A program made the translations under genes and the position numbers. A stretch of DNA of 8,504 nucleotides from Bryobacteraceae bacterium (GTDB lineage: Bacteria > Acidobacteriota > Terriglobia > Bryobacterales > Bryobacteraceae): the NCBI GenBank assembly GCA_019686145.1, contig JADGHK010000076.1:1-8504 (forward strand). Direction: 5' to 3'. The notes beneath the pieces are model-generated. The model saw only the letters and a list, made by a program, of their open reading frames with translations, did no database searches and was not told the DNA's origin. Of the stretch, positions 1 to 5,965 are shown in pieces (position 1 is the stretch's first letter; each line of letters opens with the position of its first letter).

Positions 1-105
1 TTTGGCCTTCTCTTTGCCGTTTTGATGGCGGTCCTGCTCATCCGCCTACCGCTCGCGAATGCCGGCCGCCCGGACGAACCAGCTCCACCGGCCGCGATGA
101 TGTAA
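1..105 (+). CDS. C-terminal end of a membrane protein (partial)
   Basis: Frame 1 is open from the first base and ends at TAA (103-105), giving 34 residues whose start lies outside the window. The first 18 or so residues are strongly hydrophobic (FGLLFAVLMAVLLIRLPLA), as expected of a final transmembrane helix. A short polar, proline-rich tail (GRPDEPAPPAAMM) follows and is probably cytoplasmic. This shape is common at the end of MFS-type or other multi-span permeases, but 34 residues cannot identify the family. The strong terminator starting 22 bp after the stop codon supports this being the true end of a transcription unit. No function is assigned. Confidence 0.6.
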   Translation, partial: FGLLFAVLMAVLLIRLPLANAGRPDEPAPPAAMM

Positions 106-127
106 GAACGGGAGTTCAAAAACACGT

Positions 128-156
128 AGGCCCGGGTATAAAACCCGGGCCTTTTT
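128..156 (+). terminator. Intrinsic terminator, possibly shared by convergent genes
   Basis: A perfect 9-bp GC-rich stem (GGCCCGGGT 129-137 with ACCCGGGCC 143-151), extendable by one A-T pair (128/152), encloses a 5-nt loop (ATAAA). It is followed directly by TTTTT (152-156). This is a textbook factor-independent terminator for the gene ending at 105. Read on the minus strand the same hairpin is followed, after 5 nt, by five U (complement of 118-122), so it may also weakly stop transcription of the convergent protease gene ending at 192. Confidence 0.9.
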
Positions 157-191
157 CGGTTTCGGCTCTGTGGTATCGGCGCCCGTGAAAC

Positions 192-1298
192 TCAGCGTGC
201 CGTAATCTCTCCGGACTCCGAGATCACAACCGGAATGCCTTCAAGATCTCTTGGCAGAGCGCTGCGGAGCGCGGGCGTCAGGCGAGTCACATAGACTTTG
301 AAGACCAGCCGTGAGCCTTCGCGCCCGATGCCAATACCTTCCACGCCGTCGAAGTCGAGTAAACGATCCTCGTGGCGCGCTTGAATAGCGGCGAGGCGCG
401 ACATTTCGGGGTCGCGAAAACGGTTTGCACGCATCGCTTTCCTCTGAGCCGAATCGGCTCCGGACATCTCCACGCCGAGCAGATCGAAAACATCATCGAT
501 CGGCGAGCCGACGGTCAGCGAGGAGCTTCCGGCGAACAGGAGAGCCGTTGGCATCTTCGTCGCTGTCTCCAGGATAGCGGAACCGGAGTCGCCGCTCGTC
601 GAGAAACCACCGGGAACGATCGTCGTCTGGCCCACAAACCGGTACCGCCCGCAGAGGTTCCCATAGTTGACTCGGAGCGTCACATTCACCGCATCCACGG
701 TGCCATTCGTGACGCCGGTGGTTCTTCCGCTCTTGATCACCGGCATACCCGGAACCGGCTCGACCGTTCCGACAGTCGGTTCACCGATGCCAAAAATCTC
801 GCTCTTCGCCAGCTCAAGCGTGGTGACCGATATCGCTGCGTCCGCCACGTTGCGTGCGCGCAGACCGCGAACCAAAGGAACGCTCCGAGCGAAACTACCA
901 ACCACGTAAAACGGGTCGTTGCCGGGATCGCTCCCTATATCTAGCGTTCCTGGCTGAAGCGTGGAGATGCCAGGCTGCGCGGTTCCCGGACAAAGGGTCG
1001 GACCCTGAGCACCGAGCACGTGATTGTTGCTGAGGATGTACTTTATGCCCGGGTCAGTGGCGTCCTGGACCAGGAGCCCGGCAGTGCCGGCATAGATAAA
1101 CGGTAAGCTGGGCGTATTGCCAACCGACACCCCCATTGGGACGGGCCGATCAAAGCGATCAGTCGGTGAAGCGGCTGGCTCCGCCAGTGGTTTGGTTACT
1201 GCGGTTGTGGCAATTCTCCTCTCAGCCGCCTGAATCAAACCCACAAACAGCGTGGCGACGGCCATGAGAGCAGCGAATCGGTAGCGCTTGACGAACAT
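192..1298 (-). CDS. Secreted trypsin-like (S1-fold) serine protease
   Basis: This 368-residue protein begins with a signal peptide (about residues 1-25: positive MFVKRYR, hydrophobic core, cleavage near AA-ER), so it is exported. The chymotrypsin-type triad is visible in order: H93 in NNHVLG, D153 in NVADAAIS and S238 in STSGDSGSA. C103 and C216 could form a disulfide. A linker rich in charged residues (about 283-312) leads to a C-terminal module (about 315-360) of the form G-V-x-G-I-G-x-G, then a VYV strand, then LP..L.GIPVVI. From memory, this module recurs after trypsin-like domains in bacterial proteins; its role is unknown. The ATG is preceded by GGGAGG (1305-1310) at 6 nt, a good SD, and by the signal peptide, so the start is well supported. 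Stop is TGA. It is transcribed divergently from the MBL-fold gene across a repeat-bearing region. Substrate is unknown. The active-site motifs are intact, so an inactive homologue is unlikely. Confidence 0.88.
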   Translation of the reverse strand: MFVKRYRFAALMAVATLFVGLIQAAERRIATTAVTKPLAEPAASPTDRFDRPVPMGVSVGNTPSLPFIYAGTAGLLVQDATDPGIKYILSNNHVLGAQGPTLCPGTAQPGISTLQPGTLDIGSDPGNDPFYVVGSFARSVPLVRGLRARNVADAAISVTTLELAKSEIFGIGEPTVGTVEPVPGMPVIKSGRTTGVTNGTVDAVNVTLRVNYGNLCGRYRFVGQTTIVPGGFSTSGDSGSAILETATKMPTALLFAGSSSLTVGSPIDDVFDLLGVEMSGADSAQRKAMRANRFRDPEMSRLAAIQARHEDRLLDFDGVEGIGIGREGSRLVFKVYVTRLTPALRSALPRDLEGIPVVISESGEITAR

Positions 1299-1383
1299 GA
1301 CACCCCTCCCTGCTGGTGCAACTTGAACTACTGATGCTGCCTAAACGAAGCAGTACGATATTAGCATTGATTTCTTATGGGTA

Positions 1384-1425
1384 ATAGGGGTTAGTACAAC
1401 TAAGATAGGGGTTAGTACAACTAAG
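1384..1425. repeat. Two perfect tandem 21-bp repeats with an internal dyad (operator-like)
   Basis: Positions 1384-1404 and 1405-1425 are identical 21-bp units beginning ATAGGGG. Each contains the 13-bp inverted repeat TTAGT-ACA-ACTAA (1391-1403 and 1412-1424). The spacing of 21 bp is two helical turns, so both dyads face the same side of the DNA, as expected for cooperative binding of a dimeric regulator. The element lies in the 179-bp gap between the divergent protease (start 1298) and MBL-fold (start 1478) genes, 86 bp and 53 bp from the respective start codons. Reading it as an operator is inference; no regulator gene is in the window. Confidence 0.85.
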
Positions 1426-1440
1426 AAGTTCAGATAGCAA

Positions 1441-1477
1441 TTGATTCAGATCGCACTCGACGGGCTATCCTGAAGCG
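1441..1477 (+). promoter_or_regulatory. Candidate leaderless promoter of the MBL-fold gene
   Basis: TATCCT (1466-1471, TAnnnT-type -10) ends exactly 6 nt before the ATG at 1478, so transcription would begin at the start codon. The best -35 match, TTGATT (1441-1446), sits 19 bp upstream, which is longer than ideal. There is no convincing SD before 1478. The rest of the 1299-1477 gap holds the tandem repeats and the protease SD; I see no other clear signal there. Confidence 0.4.
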
Positions 1478-2260
1478 ATGTCGCTTCCTACTGAGATTCG
1501 GAACTACAAAGTACCTGACAGATCCCTTGCACTGTGGTGGTTCGGGCAAAACGGCTACATCCTGAAAACGCCCGGAGGCATCGTGGCAGGCGTCGACCTT
1601 TACCTCACCGACAGCTGCAATGGACTACAACCGGGTATGAACCTCCGCCGCACAGTTCCCATACTCATACCGCCCTCCGAGCTCGACGTCGATCTCTACC
1701 TGTGCACTCACAGCCACCAGGATCACACCGATCCGGAGACGATCCGGAACCTGCGTAATAAGGACACAATGCAGTTCATTGGCCCCCAGGAGAGCTGCCG
1801 CATCTTTTCCGCCGAAGGGATTGAGTCCAGCCGGATACGGATTTCCTACCCCAAGTGCGAATTCGAGTTTGGCGACCTGCACATCCGCGGCACTTTTGCG
1901 CTGCCGACGGACGATACCGACCTGAATCACATGGGATTCATCTTGCGCAGCGGCGCCTCGGGCGCCAAGGTGTATATGACAGGCGATACCGACTACACCG
2001 AACTTCTGTTCGAGGCGGCAAAGCACTCTCCGGATGTCGTAATCACTTGCATCAACGGGGGGTTCAACAACCTCTCACATTGGGAGGCTGCGACGCTCGT
2101 GGGGAAGATCAAGCCGAAAGTGGCAATTCCCTGCCACTACGACATGTTCCCGGACAACTCCGTCGATCCGAAGCAGTTCCGGGCCGCGATGGTGCTGCGC
2201 GCCCCCGATGTCCAATATCAGGAGCTCGACTACGGGAAGCCCTATCTGTTCTCGTTCTAG
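1478..2260 (+). CDS. UlaG-like metallo-beta-lactamase-fold hydrolase
   Basis: This 260-residue protein has no signal peptide or membrane segment, so it is probably cytoplasmic. The metal-binding signature is complete: H78, H80, D82, H83 in THSHQDHTD; H151 in NHMGF; D170 in TGDTD; H220 in IPCHYDMF. The C-terminal PCHYDMF and the NLSHWEAA stretch (198-205) resemble the UlaG branch of the fold, whose founder hydrolyses L-ascorbate-6-phosphate lactone. The opening LWWFGQNGYILKTPGG is the usual first strand pair. At 260 residues it is shorter than E. coli UlaG (about 350), and no ascorbate-utilisation partners are present, so the true substrate is unknown and the ula name is not applied. The ATG at 1478 has no SD but a -10-like hexamer 6 nt upstream. 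The gene is followed after 30 bp by the membrane spermidine-synthase-like gene on the same strand, probably one transcript. Confidence 0.87.
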   Translation: MSLPTEIRNYKVPDRSLALWWFGQNGYILKTPGGIVAGVDLYLTDSCNGLQPGMNLRRTVPILIPPSELDVDLYLCTHSHQDHTDPETIRNLRNKDTMQFIGPQESCRIFSAEGIESSRIRISYPKCEFEFGDLHIRGTFALPTDDTDLNHMGFILRSGASGAKVYMTGDTDYTELLFEAAKHSPDVVITCINGGFNNLSHWEAATLVGKIKPKVAIPCHYDMFPDNSVDPKQFRAAMVLRAPDVQYQELDYGKPYLFSF

Positions 2261-2290
2261 CGGTAACACGGAGGGAGCCTGGTACGTCCT

Positions 2291-4768
2291 GTGGACGAGG
2301 GAAGAAGCTGGACCGGCCGGGGCGCGCGACCGGCGGCGCCGGCTGATGCGGCGCCGCTGAGCGTGGCATACCATAGTACTTTGTCTCGCATCTCTTCATC
2401 CATACCAGCCGACGGCTTGTCCTGGCCTCAGATTTATCTGGGCGTCGCACTAACCACGCTTGCGACGCTGATGCTCGAGCTGTCCCTGACCCGGATTTTC
2501 TCGGTCGTTTTCTACTATCACTTCGCATTTCTCGCGATCTCGATCGCTCTGTTCGGGCTGGGAGCCGGAGGCGTCTTTTCGTATGTGGTTGCCTCAAGAC
2601 CCGGCAACCTCTTTTCGAAGCTCGGCGTCCTGGCAGCGACGAACAGCCTCGCCGTTCTGTTCTCTCTGGCGGTGATCCTCAGCCGCGACGGGAACATGGA
2701 CGTGTTCAGCCTGGGGCTGGTGTACTTTGTCGCTGCCCTGCCCTTTTTCCTTGCCGGAACCGTTGTCTCACTGGCGATCTCGGAGACCATCCAGCGGGTG
2801 GACCGCATCTACTTCTTCGATCTGATCGGCGCTGCGGGCGGCTGCCTGCTGCTGATTCCAATGCTGAACATTGTTGGCGGGCCGAACACGGTGATTGTCG
2901 CCGCCGCTCTGTTTGCCGCCTCGTCGGCCATCTGGTTCAACCTGGGAGCCGGCGCACGAGGGCGCGCCGTCAGCGTCATGCTGGCGCTCGTATTGGTGGG
3001 GCTCATCGTGTTCAACATCCGCGGCTCCATCCTCGACGTTCGGTATGCCAAGGGGCAGACGCTTGGCAAGGAGCAGTGGGTACAGTGGAACACATTCTCC
3101 CGTATTGGACTGCGCCCTGAACCAGGCAGCGACATGATGAGCATCGTCATCGACGCCGATGCATCGACCGGAATCGCCAACTTCGACTTCGACCGGCTTT
3201 CAGAGCGGGATATTCGGGACCTGCGAAACCAGGGGCCCGGCTTTCCTTACATCATCCGTCCCGGTGCGAAGACTCTGATTATCGGCCCGGGAGGAGGCTG
3301 GGACGTGGCCCGCGCCCTCGCATCGGGGAGCAAGGACATCACAGGTGTCGAGATCAACCCGATCATCGCAACCACGATCATGAGGGAGCGGTTTCCGGAG
3401 TTGAGCCGCCGGCTCTACTTCCGGCCTGAGGTGCGGATCGTGGTGGAAGATGGGCGCAGTTTTGTCCGCCGGACCCAGGAAAAGTATCAGGTCCTCCAGA
3501 TGACGCTGGTCGATACGTGGGCATCGACGGCGGCAGGGGCTTTTGCGCTCTCAGAGAACAATCTGTACACAACCGAAGCCTTCGTCGATTACCTGAGCCG
3601 CCTGACCGACGACGGCCTTATCGCCTTCACGCGCTGGGGCTTCGATCCGCCCAGGGAATCCCTGCGTCTGCTGTCGCTCGGAAGGGCGGCGCTCGAACGG
3701 CTGGGAGAGAAGGAGGTATGGCGGCACGTCATTGTCGTCCGGGAAGGTGGGGCAAAGGAGCTTGCGGGATGGGGCGCGCGTGACACGGTGCTTATCTCCC
3801 GCAAACCTTTCACTGCCGCTGATCTAGACCGGGCGCGGGCCGGAATCGCAGCGGGAGGTTTGCAGCCGGTCTATCTGCCCGGCGACCGCTATCACAACCA
3901 CTTCACCGATTACCTGCACACCGCCGACGCAGCCGCTTATGAACGGAACTACCCGTTTGATGTCTCACCCGTCAGCGATGACCGGCCGTTCTTCTTCTAC
4001 ACGGTCCAGCCGCGTGACCTGTGGAACTACCTGGTCGGCGCGAATCGCAGCACCGCGGACTACAAGATCAACCTGGCCGTGCCCACACTGTTCGGACTGA
4101 TCGCGGTCAGTATTGTCGCGACTCTGGTGATTCTCGCGCTTCCGCCCGTGCTGCTCGGAAGCCGTCTGCCCCACGAACCTGGAATCCGCCGTTTCCTCTT
4201 GTACTTCCTCTGCATCGGCGCCGGATACATCCTGATCCAGGTCGCGCTGATCCAGAAGTTTGTCCTTTTCCTCGGCCACCCGACCTACGCACTGACGGTG
4301 ATCATCTTTTCGATGCTGGTGTCGAGCGGCCTGGGGAGCTATTTCAGCCGGAAGGTGACGATCGGATCTGACCGGCGTCTTGCGATCACGCTCGTAACCG
4401 TTTTCGGACTGATCGTGCTGCTGGCGCTGATCGCGTCCCCTCTTACCGCCGCAGGCGTCGGCCTGCCCAAGCCCGTGAAGTTCCTGATCACCGTCCTGAT
4501 GATCTCGCCGGTCGGCTTCGTCATGGGCATGCCCTTTCCAACGGCTCTGTACCGGCTCGAACAGTGGCACAAGCCGTCCGTGCGCTGGGCCTGGTCTCTG
4601 AATGCGGCTTCGAGCGTGCTGGGCTCTGCCGCTGCGATCTTCCTCGCCATCTATCTGGGCCTGCAAGTCACGCTGCTCGTTGGCGGAAGCTTGTATCTGA
4701 TCGCTCTGGCATGCCTTCTGACTACCGCCAGGGTGAATCAGGCGGTAAGAGCAGCCGGCGTCCGATAA
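2291..4768 (+). CDS. Polytopic membrane protein with inserted spermidine-synthase-like domain
   Basis: The product is 825 residues from GTG 2291. About seven N-terminal membrane helices (roughly 46-243) come first, then a soluble Rossmann domain (about 252-572), then about seven more helices (roughly 592-811). The soluble part has a SAM-type nucleotide motif (LIIGPGGGWDVARAL 329-343), acidic E354 in GVEINP, and DGRSF (388-392), as in spermidine synthases and related methyltransferases. The catalytic Asp motif normally read as D-x-x-D-P is replaced by LVDTWAS (D408), so aminopropyl transfer is doubtful. The conserved SDDRPFFFY (562-570) closes the domain. The two helix bundles look like a duplication. 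Large proteins of this type are usually annotated 'spermidine synthase' in soil bacteria; their substrate is not known to me. Start: an in-frame TAA at 2264 limits extension. GTG 2291 has GGAGGGAG 13 nt upstream, a long spacing. TTG 2381 (795 residues) starts nearer helix 1 and has TACCAT 6 nt upstream. The true start is uncertain, the rest is firm. Confidence 0.85.
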   Translation: MDEGRSWTGRGARPAAPADAAPLSVAYHSTLSRISSSIPADGLSWPQIYLGVALTTLATLMLELSLTRIFSVVFYYHFAFLAISIALFGLGAGGVFSYVVASRPGNLFSKLGVLAATNSLAVLFSLAVILSRDGNMDVFSLGLVYFVAALPFFLAGTVVSLAISETIQRVDRIYFFDLIGAAGGCLLLIPMLNIVGGPNTVIVAAALFAASSAIWFNLGAGARGRAVSVMLALVLVGLIVFNIRGSILDVRYAKGQTLGKEQWVQWNTFSRIGLRPEPGSDMMSIVIDADASTGIANFDFDRLSERDIRDLRNQGPGFPYIIRPGAKTLIIGPGGGWDVARALASGSKDITGVEINPIIATTIMRERFPELSRRLYFRPEVRIVVEDGRSFVRRTQEKYQVLQMTLVDTWASTAAGAFALSENNLYTTEAFVDYLSRLTDDGLIAFTRWGFDPPRESLRLLSLGRAALERLGEKEVWRHVIVVREGGAKELAGWGARDTVLISRKPFTAADLDRARAGIAAGGLQPVYLPGDRYHNHFTDYLHTADAAAYERNYPFDVSPVSDDRPFFFYTVQPRDLWNYLVGANRSTADYKINLAVPTLFGLIAVSIVATLVILALPPVLLGSRLPHEPGIRRFLLYFLCIGAGYILIQVALIQKFVLFLGHPTYALTVIIFSMLVSSGLGSYFSRKVTIGSDRRLAITLVTVFGLIVLLALIASPLTAAGVGLPKPVKFLITVLMISPVGFVMGMPFPTALYRLEQWHKPSVRWAWSLNAASSVLGSAAAIFLAIYLGLQVTLLVGGSLYLIALACLLTTARVNQAVRAAGVR
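2369..2380 (+). promoter_or_regulatory. Possible internal -10 before an alternative TTG start
   Basis: TACCAT (2369-2374) ends 6 nt before an in-frame TTG at 2381 in the membrane spermidine-synthase-like gene. It is the same hexamer and spacing as before the CDGSH gene at 8428. A TTG start at 2381 would leave about 15 residues before the first membrane helix and drop a low-complexity Arg/Ala/Pro-rich stretch. Leaderless translation from TTG would be unusual, so this remains a weak candidate. Confidence 0.2.
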
Positions 4769-4823
4769 GAGAGGGGCAGTGCGGCGACTATTATGGGCGC
4801 TGCATCGTGACCTGAGTTACACG

Positions 4824-4850
4824 CAAGTCCTTCTTTCTTGGAAAGACTTG
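4824..4850. other. Hairpin in the 4769-4957 intergenic region
   Basis: CAAGTC (4824-4829) pairs with GACTTG (4845-4850), and TTTC (4834-4837) pairs with GAAA (4841-4844) across a TTG loop, leaving a 4-nt bulge on the left arm. No T-run follows on either strand, so it is not a typical intrinsic terminator. A second weak hairpin (4776-4782 with 4797-4803, one G-U) sits just after the stop at 4768. Both may relate to ending the upstream transcript, but neither is convincing. Confidence 0.3.
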
Positions 4851-4902
4851 GAAACGGAATCATCCTTTCAAGCCGTCTGATTCAGTGCCGCCGACAATTT
4901 AC

Positions 4903-4957
4903 AGAAGGAGAGGGTTTACCCATTGACTTTAGTAGCCCTTCAGTGTATGTAGTGGCC
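4903..4957 (+). promoter_or_regulatory. Leader with competing start signals for the Cys-rich protein
   Basis: Three overlapping signals lie here. First, a promoter: TTGACT (4923-4928), 17 bp, TATGTA (4946-4951), then 6 nt to ATG 4958, which would give a leaderless mRNA. Second, a strong SD-like tract, AGAAGGAGAGGG (4903-4914), 11 nt before an in-frame ATT (4922) that would add 12 residues. Third, the same SD could drive a 9-codon reading frame from TTG 4923 to TAG 4950-4952 (MTLVALQCM), ending 5 nt before ATG 4958 and so allowing coupled re-initiation. The sequence alone does not decide between them. Confidence 0.35.
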
Positions 4958-5218
4958 ATGCAACGGCCAATCGCCGTTGCCCTGCTGTGCCTATTCTCAA
5001 TCGTTCAGGCCGGAAGCGCCTATATTTGTGGCTATCTACTCTCAACGTATCCTTGCAGTCCCACTTCGTGTGATTGCATCGACGTCGTATGGTTACATTC
5101 GTGTCTCAGGGATGCAACATCTAGCTGCTCAAGTGGATACAGATATTCGCCGTTTTACTACCGTATGACAATTAACAGTTACCTCGAATGTCTGGAGGGC
5201 TGTCGTTCACTAACTTGA
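4958..5218 (+). CDS. Small secreted eight-cysteine protein
   Basis: From ATG 4958 the product is 86 residues. Residues 1-21 (MQRPIAVALLCLFSIVQAGS then A) form a typical Sec signal peptide with cleavage at AGSA-Y and no lipobox. The 65-residue mature part holds eight cysteines (C24, C33, C38, C40, C49, C57, C78, C82), enough for four disulfides, plus many Tyr and Ser, which suggests a compact oxidised extracytoplasmic peptide. I do not recognise the family. Base composition is visibly more AT-rich than the neighbouring genes, which may mean transfer or fast evolution. The frame stays open upstream to TTG 4838, but that would place the signal peptide internally, so ATG 4958 is preferred. The next gene starts 13 bp downstream behind a strong SD, so the two secreted proteins are probably co-expressed. 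Possible roles (toxin-like peptide, inhibitor, surface component) are speculation. Confidence 0.6.
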   Translation: MQRPIAVALLCLFSIVQAGSAYICGYLLSTYPCSPTSCDCIDVVWLHSCLRDATSSCSSGYRYSPFYYRMTINSYLECLEGCRSLT

Positions 5219-5231
5219 GGAGGAGGCGGCA

Positions 5232-5873
5232 ATGAAGAAGACGATGATAGTGCCTTTCGTATTTGTTTCGCTCGGCGGCCTGCTCTACGGGGCGGTACCT
5301 TACAGTGCAACACGGGTGATCACCACTACCAGAGTCAACCTCAAGACGGGCGCGGTCGAGGATGTCCAAACTGAGATGATGCGGGAGATTCGCGGCTCGG
5401 ACGGCAGCAGACGCTACTTTGAAAGGTCCAACGGAACATACAGCCTGTTTCGGGCTCAGGATGGCGCCCATTACACGGTCGATAGCAGGCGAAGGACGGT
5501 TACGATGCTGACGCCACCCGCTTCCTATGTGGAAACTCCTGCGGCTGACCGGGAGAGAAGGAAGGCAGCAGCTACAGGCGAGAAGACGATCGCCGGAGTA
5601 AGCTGCCATGTCTTCCCGGTCCGTTCCAATGTCGCCAACAAAGAAGGTTCGACATGCCACGCTCTCGAAAGTGACATCATTATGGAGCTGGTCAGCACCT
5701 ACACCGATCCGAACGGAGAGTTCAAAAGCATTTCCCACAACGTGATTACGGAGATCCGCCTGAATGAAGAGCCGGATCCGAGGGAATTCGAGCTTCCGGC
5801 GGGCTATACGATCGTAGCTGGGCACGGGGCAGGCAGCCAGACGGCGGCGTGCGGATCGTGTAAGGGACGCTAG
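5232..5873 (+). CDS. Secreted LolA/DUF4412-like protein of unknown function
   Basis: This 213-residue protein starts at ATG 5232, 13 bp after the Cys-rich gene, behind a strong SD (GAGGAGGAGG, 5217-5226). Residues 1-20 form a signal peptide (MKKTMIVPFVFVSLGGLLYG), so it is exported. The body is rich in alternating strands: VPYSATRVITTTRVNLKTG, then RRYFERSNGTYSLFR, then GAHYTVDSRRRTVTML. A block GEKTIAGVSCHVFPVRS (117-132) and a closing DPREFELPAGYTIV (182-195) follow, a pattern typical of LolA-fold proteins annotated DUF4412 or similar; this match is from memory and tentative. C125 and C142 may pair. The C-terminus carries CGSC (207-210), a CxxC pair on an otherwise disordered-looking tail. 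No catalytic motif is seen. It may work with the Cys-rich partner, but that is inferred only from position. Confidence 0.7.
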   Translation: MKKTMIVPFVFVSLGGLLYGAVPYSATRVITTTRVNLKTGAVEDVQTEMMREIRGSDGSRRYFERSNGTYSLFRAQDGAHYTVDSRRRTVTMLTPPASYVETPAADRERRKAAATGEKTIAGVSCHVFPVRSNVANKEGSTCHALESDIIMELVSTYTDPNGEFKSISHNVITEIRLNEEPDPREFELPAGYTIVAGHGAGSQTAACGSCKGR

Positions 5874-5896
5874 GCGGCCAAGCGCAAGCTCCGCCT
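5872..5896 (+). terminator. Candidate hairpin terminator without U-tract
   Basis: AGGCGG (5872-5877, overlapping the stop codon at 5871-5873) pairs with CCGCCT (5891-5896). Inside, AGC (5881-5883) pairs with GCT (5888-5890) around a GCAA tetraloop, leaving a 3-nt bulge. The GNRA loop suggests a stable RNA hairpin, but the following bases (CTCTGTGC) are not U-rich, so this is only a possible 3' end structure for the secreted-protein unit. Confidence 0.3.
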
Positions 5897-5928
5897 CTCT
5901 GTGCTAAGTTCATCCCACTCACTTCCTT

Positions 5929-5954
5929 GGGCCGTCCGTGCGCACAGGCGGCCC
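5929..5954. terminator. Candidate bidirectional hairpin between convergent genes
   Basis: GGGCCG (5929-5934) pairs with CGGCCC (5949-5954), extended by CC (5936-5937) with GG (5947-5948) past a bulged T. The loop contains the self-complementary GTGCGCAC. It lies between the convergent genes ending at 5873 (+) and 5966 (-). No T-run follows on either side, so its termination strength is doubtful. Confidence 0.3.
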
Positions 5955-5965
5955 CTCCATGGCGG

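Noticed and set aside
372..944. A 190-residue plus-strand frame antisense to the protease
   Set aside because: The low-complexity Arg-rich composition and the complete catalytic triad on the other strand show it is a shadow frame.
1384..1425. The tandem repeats as a CRISPR array or mobile-element end
   Set aside because: There are only two units, with no spacer between them, no cas gene, no transposase and no flanking inverted ends.
1478..2260. Naming the MBL-fold gene ulaG
   Set aside because: The metal motif and PCHYDMF fit the branch, but the protein is shorter than UlaG and no ascorbate transport or utilisation genes are adjacent.
3965..4666. A 233-residue open frame on the minus strand opposite the membrane protein gene
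   Set aside because: Its product is dominated by Arg, Gln, Asp and His, as expected of the antisense of hydrophobic codons. It has no recognisable motif and lies fully within a strongly supported gene.
2291..4768. Calling the membrane protein a true spermidine synthase (speE)
   Set aside because: The catalytic D-x-x-D-P motif is not present, the domain is embedded between membrane bundles, and no polyamine genes are nearby.
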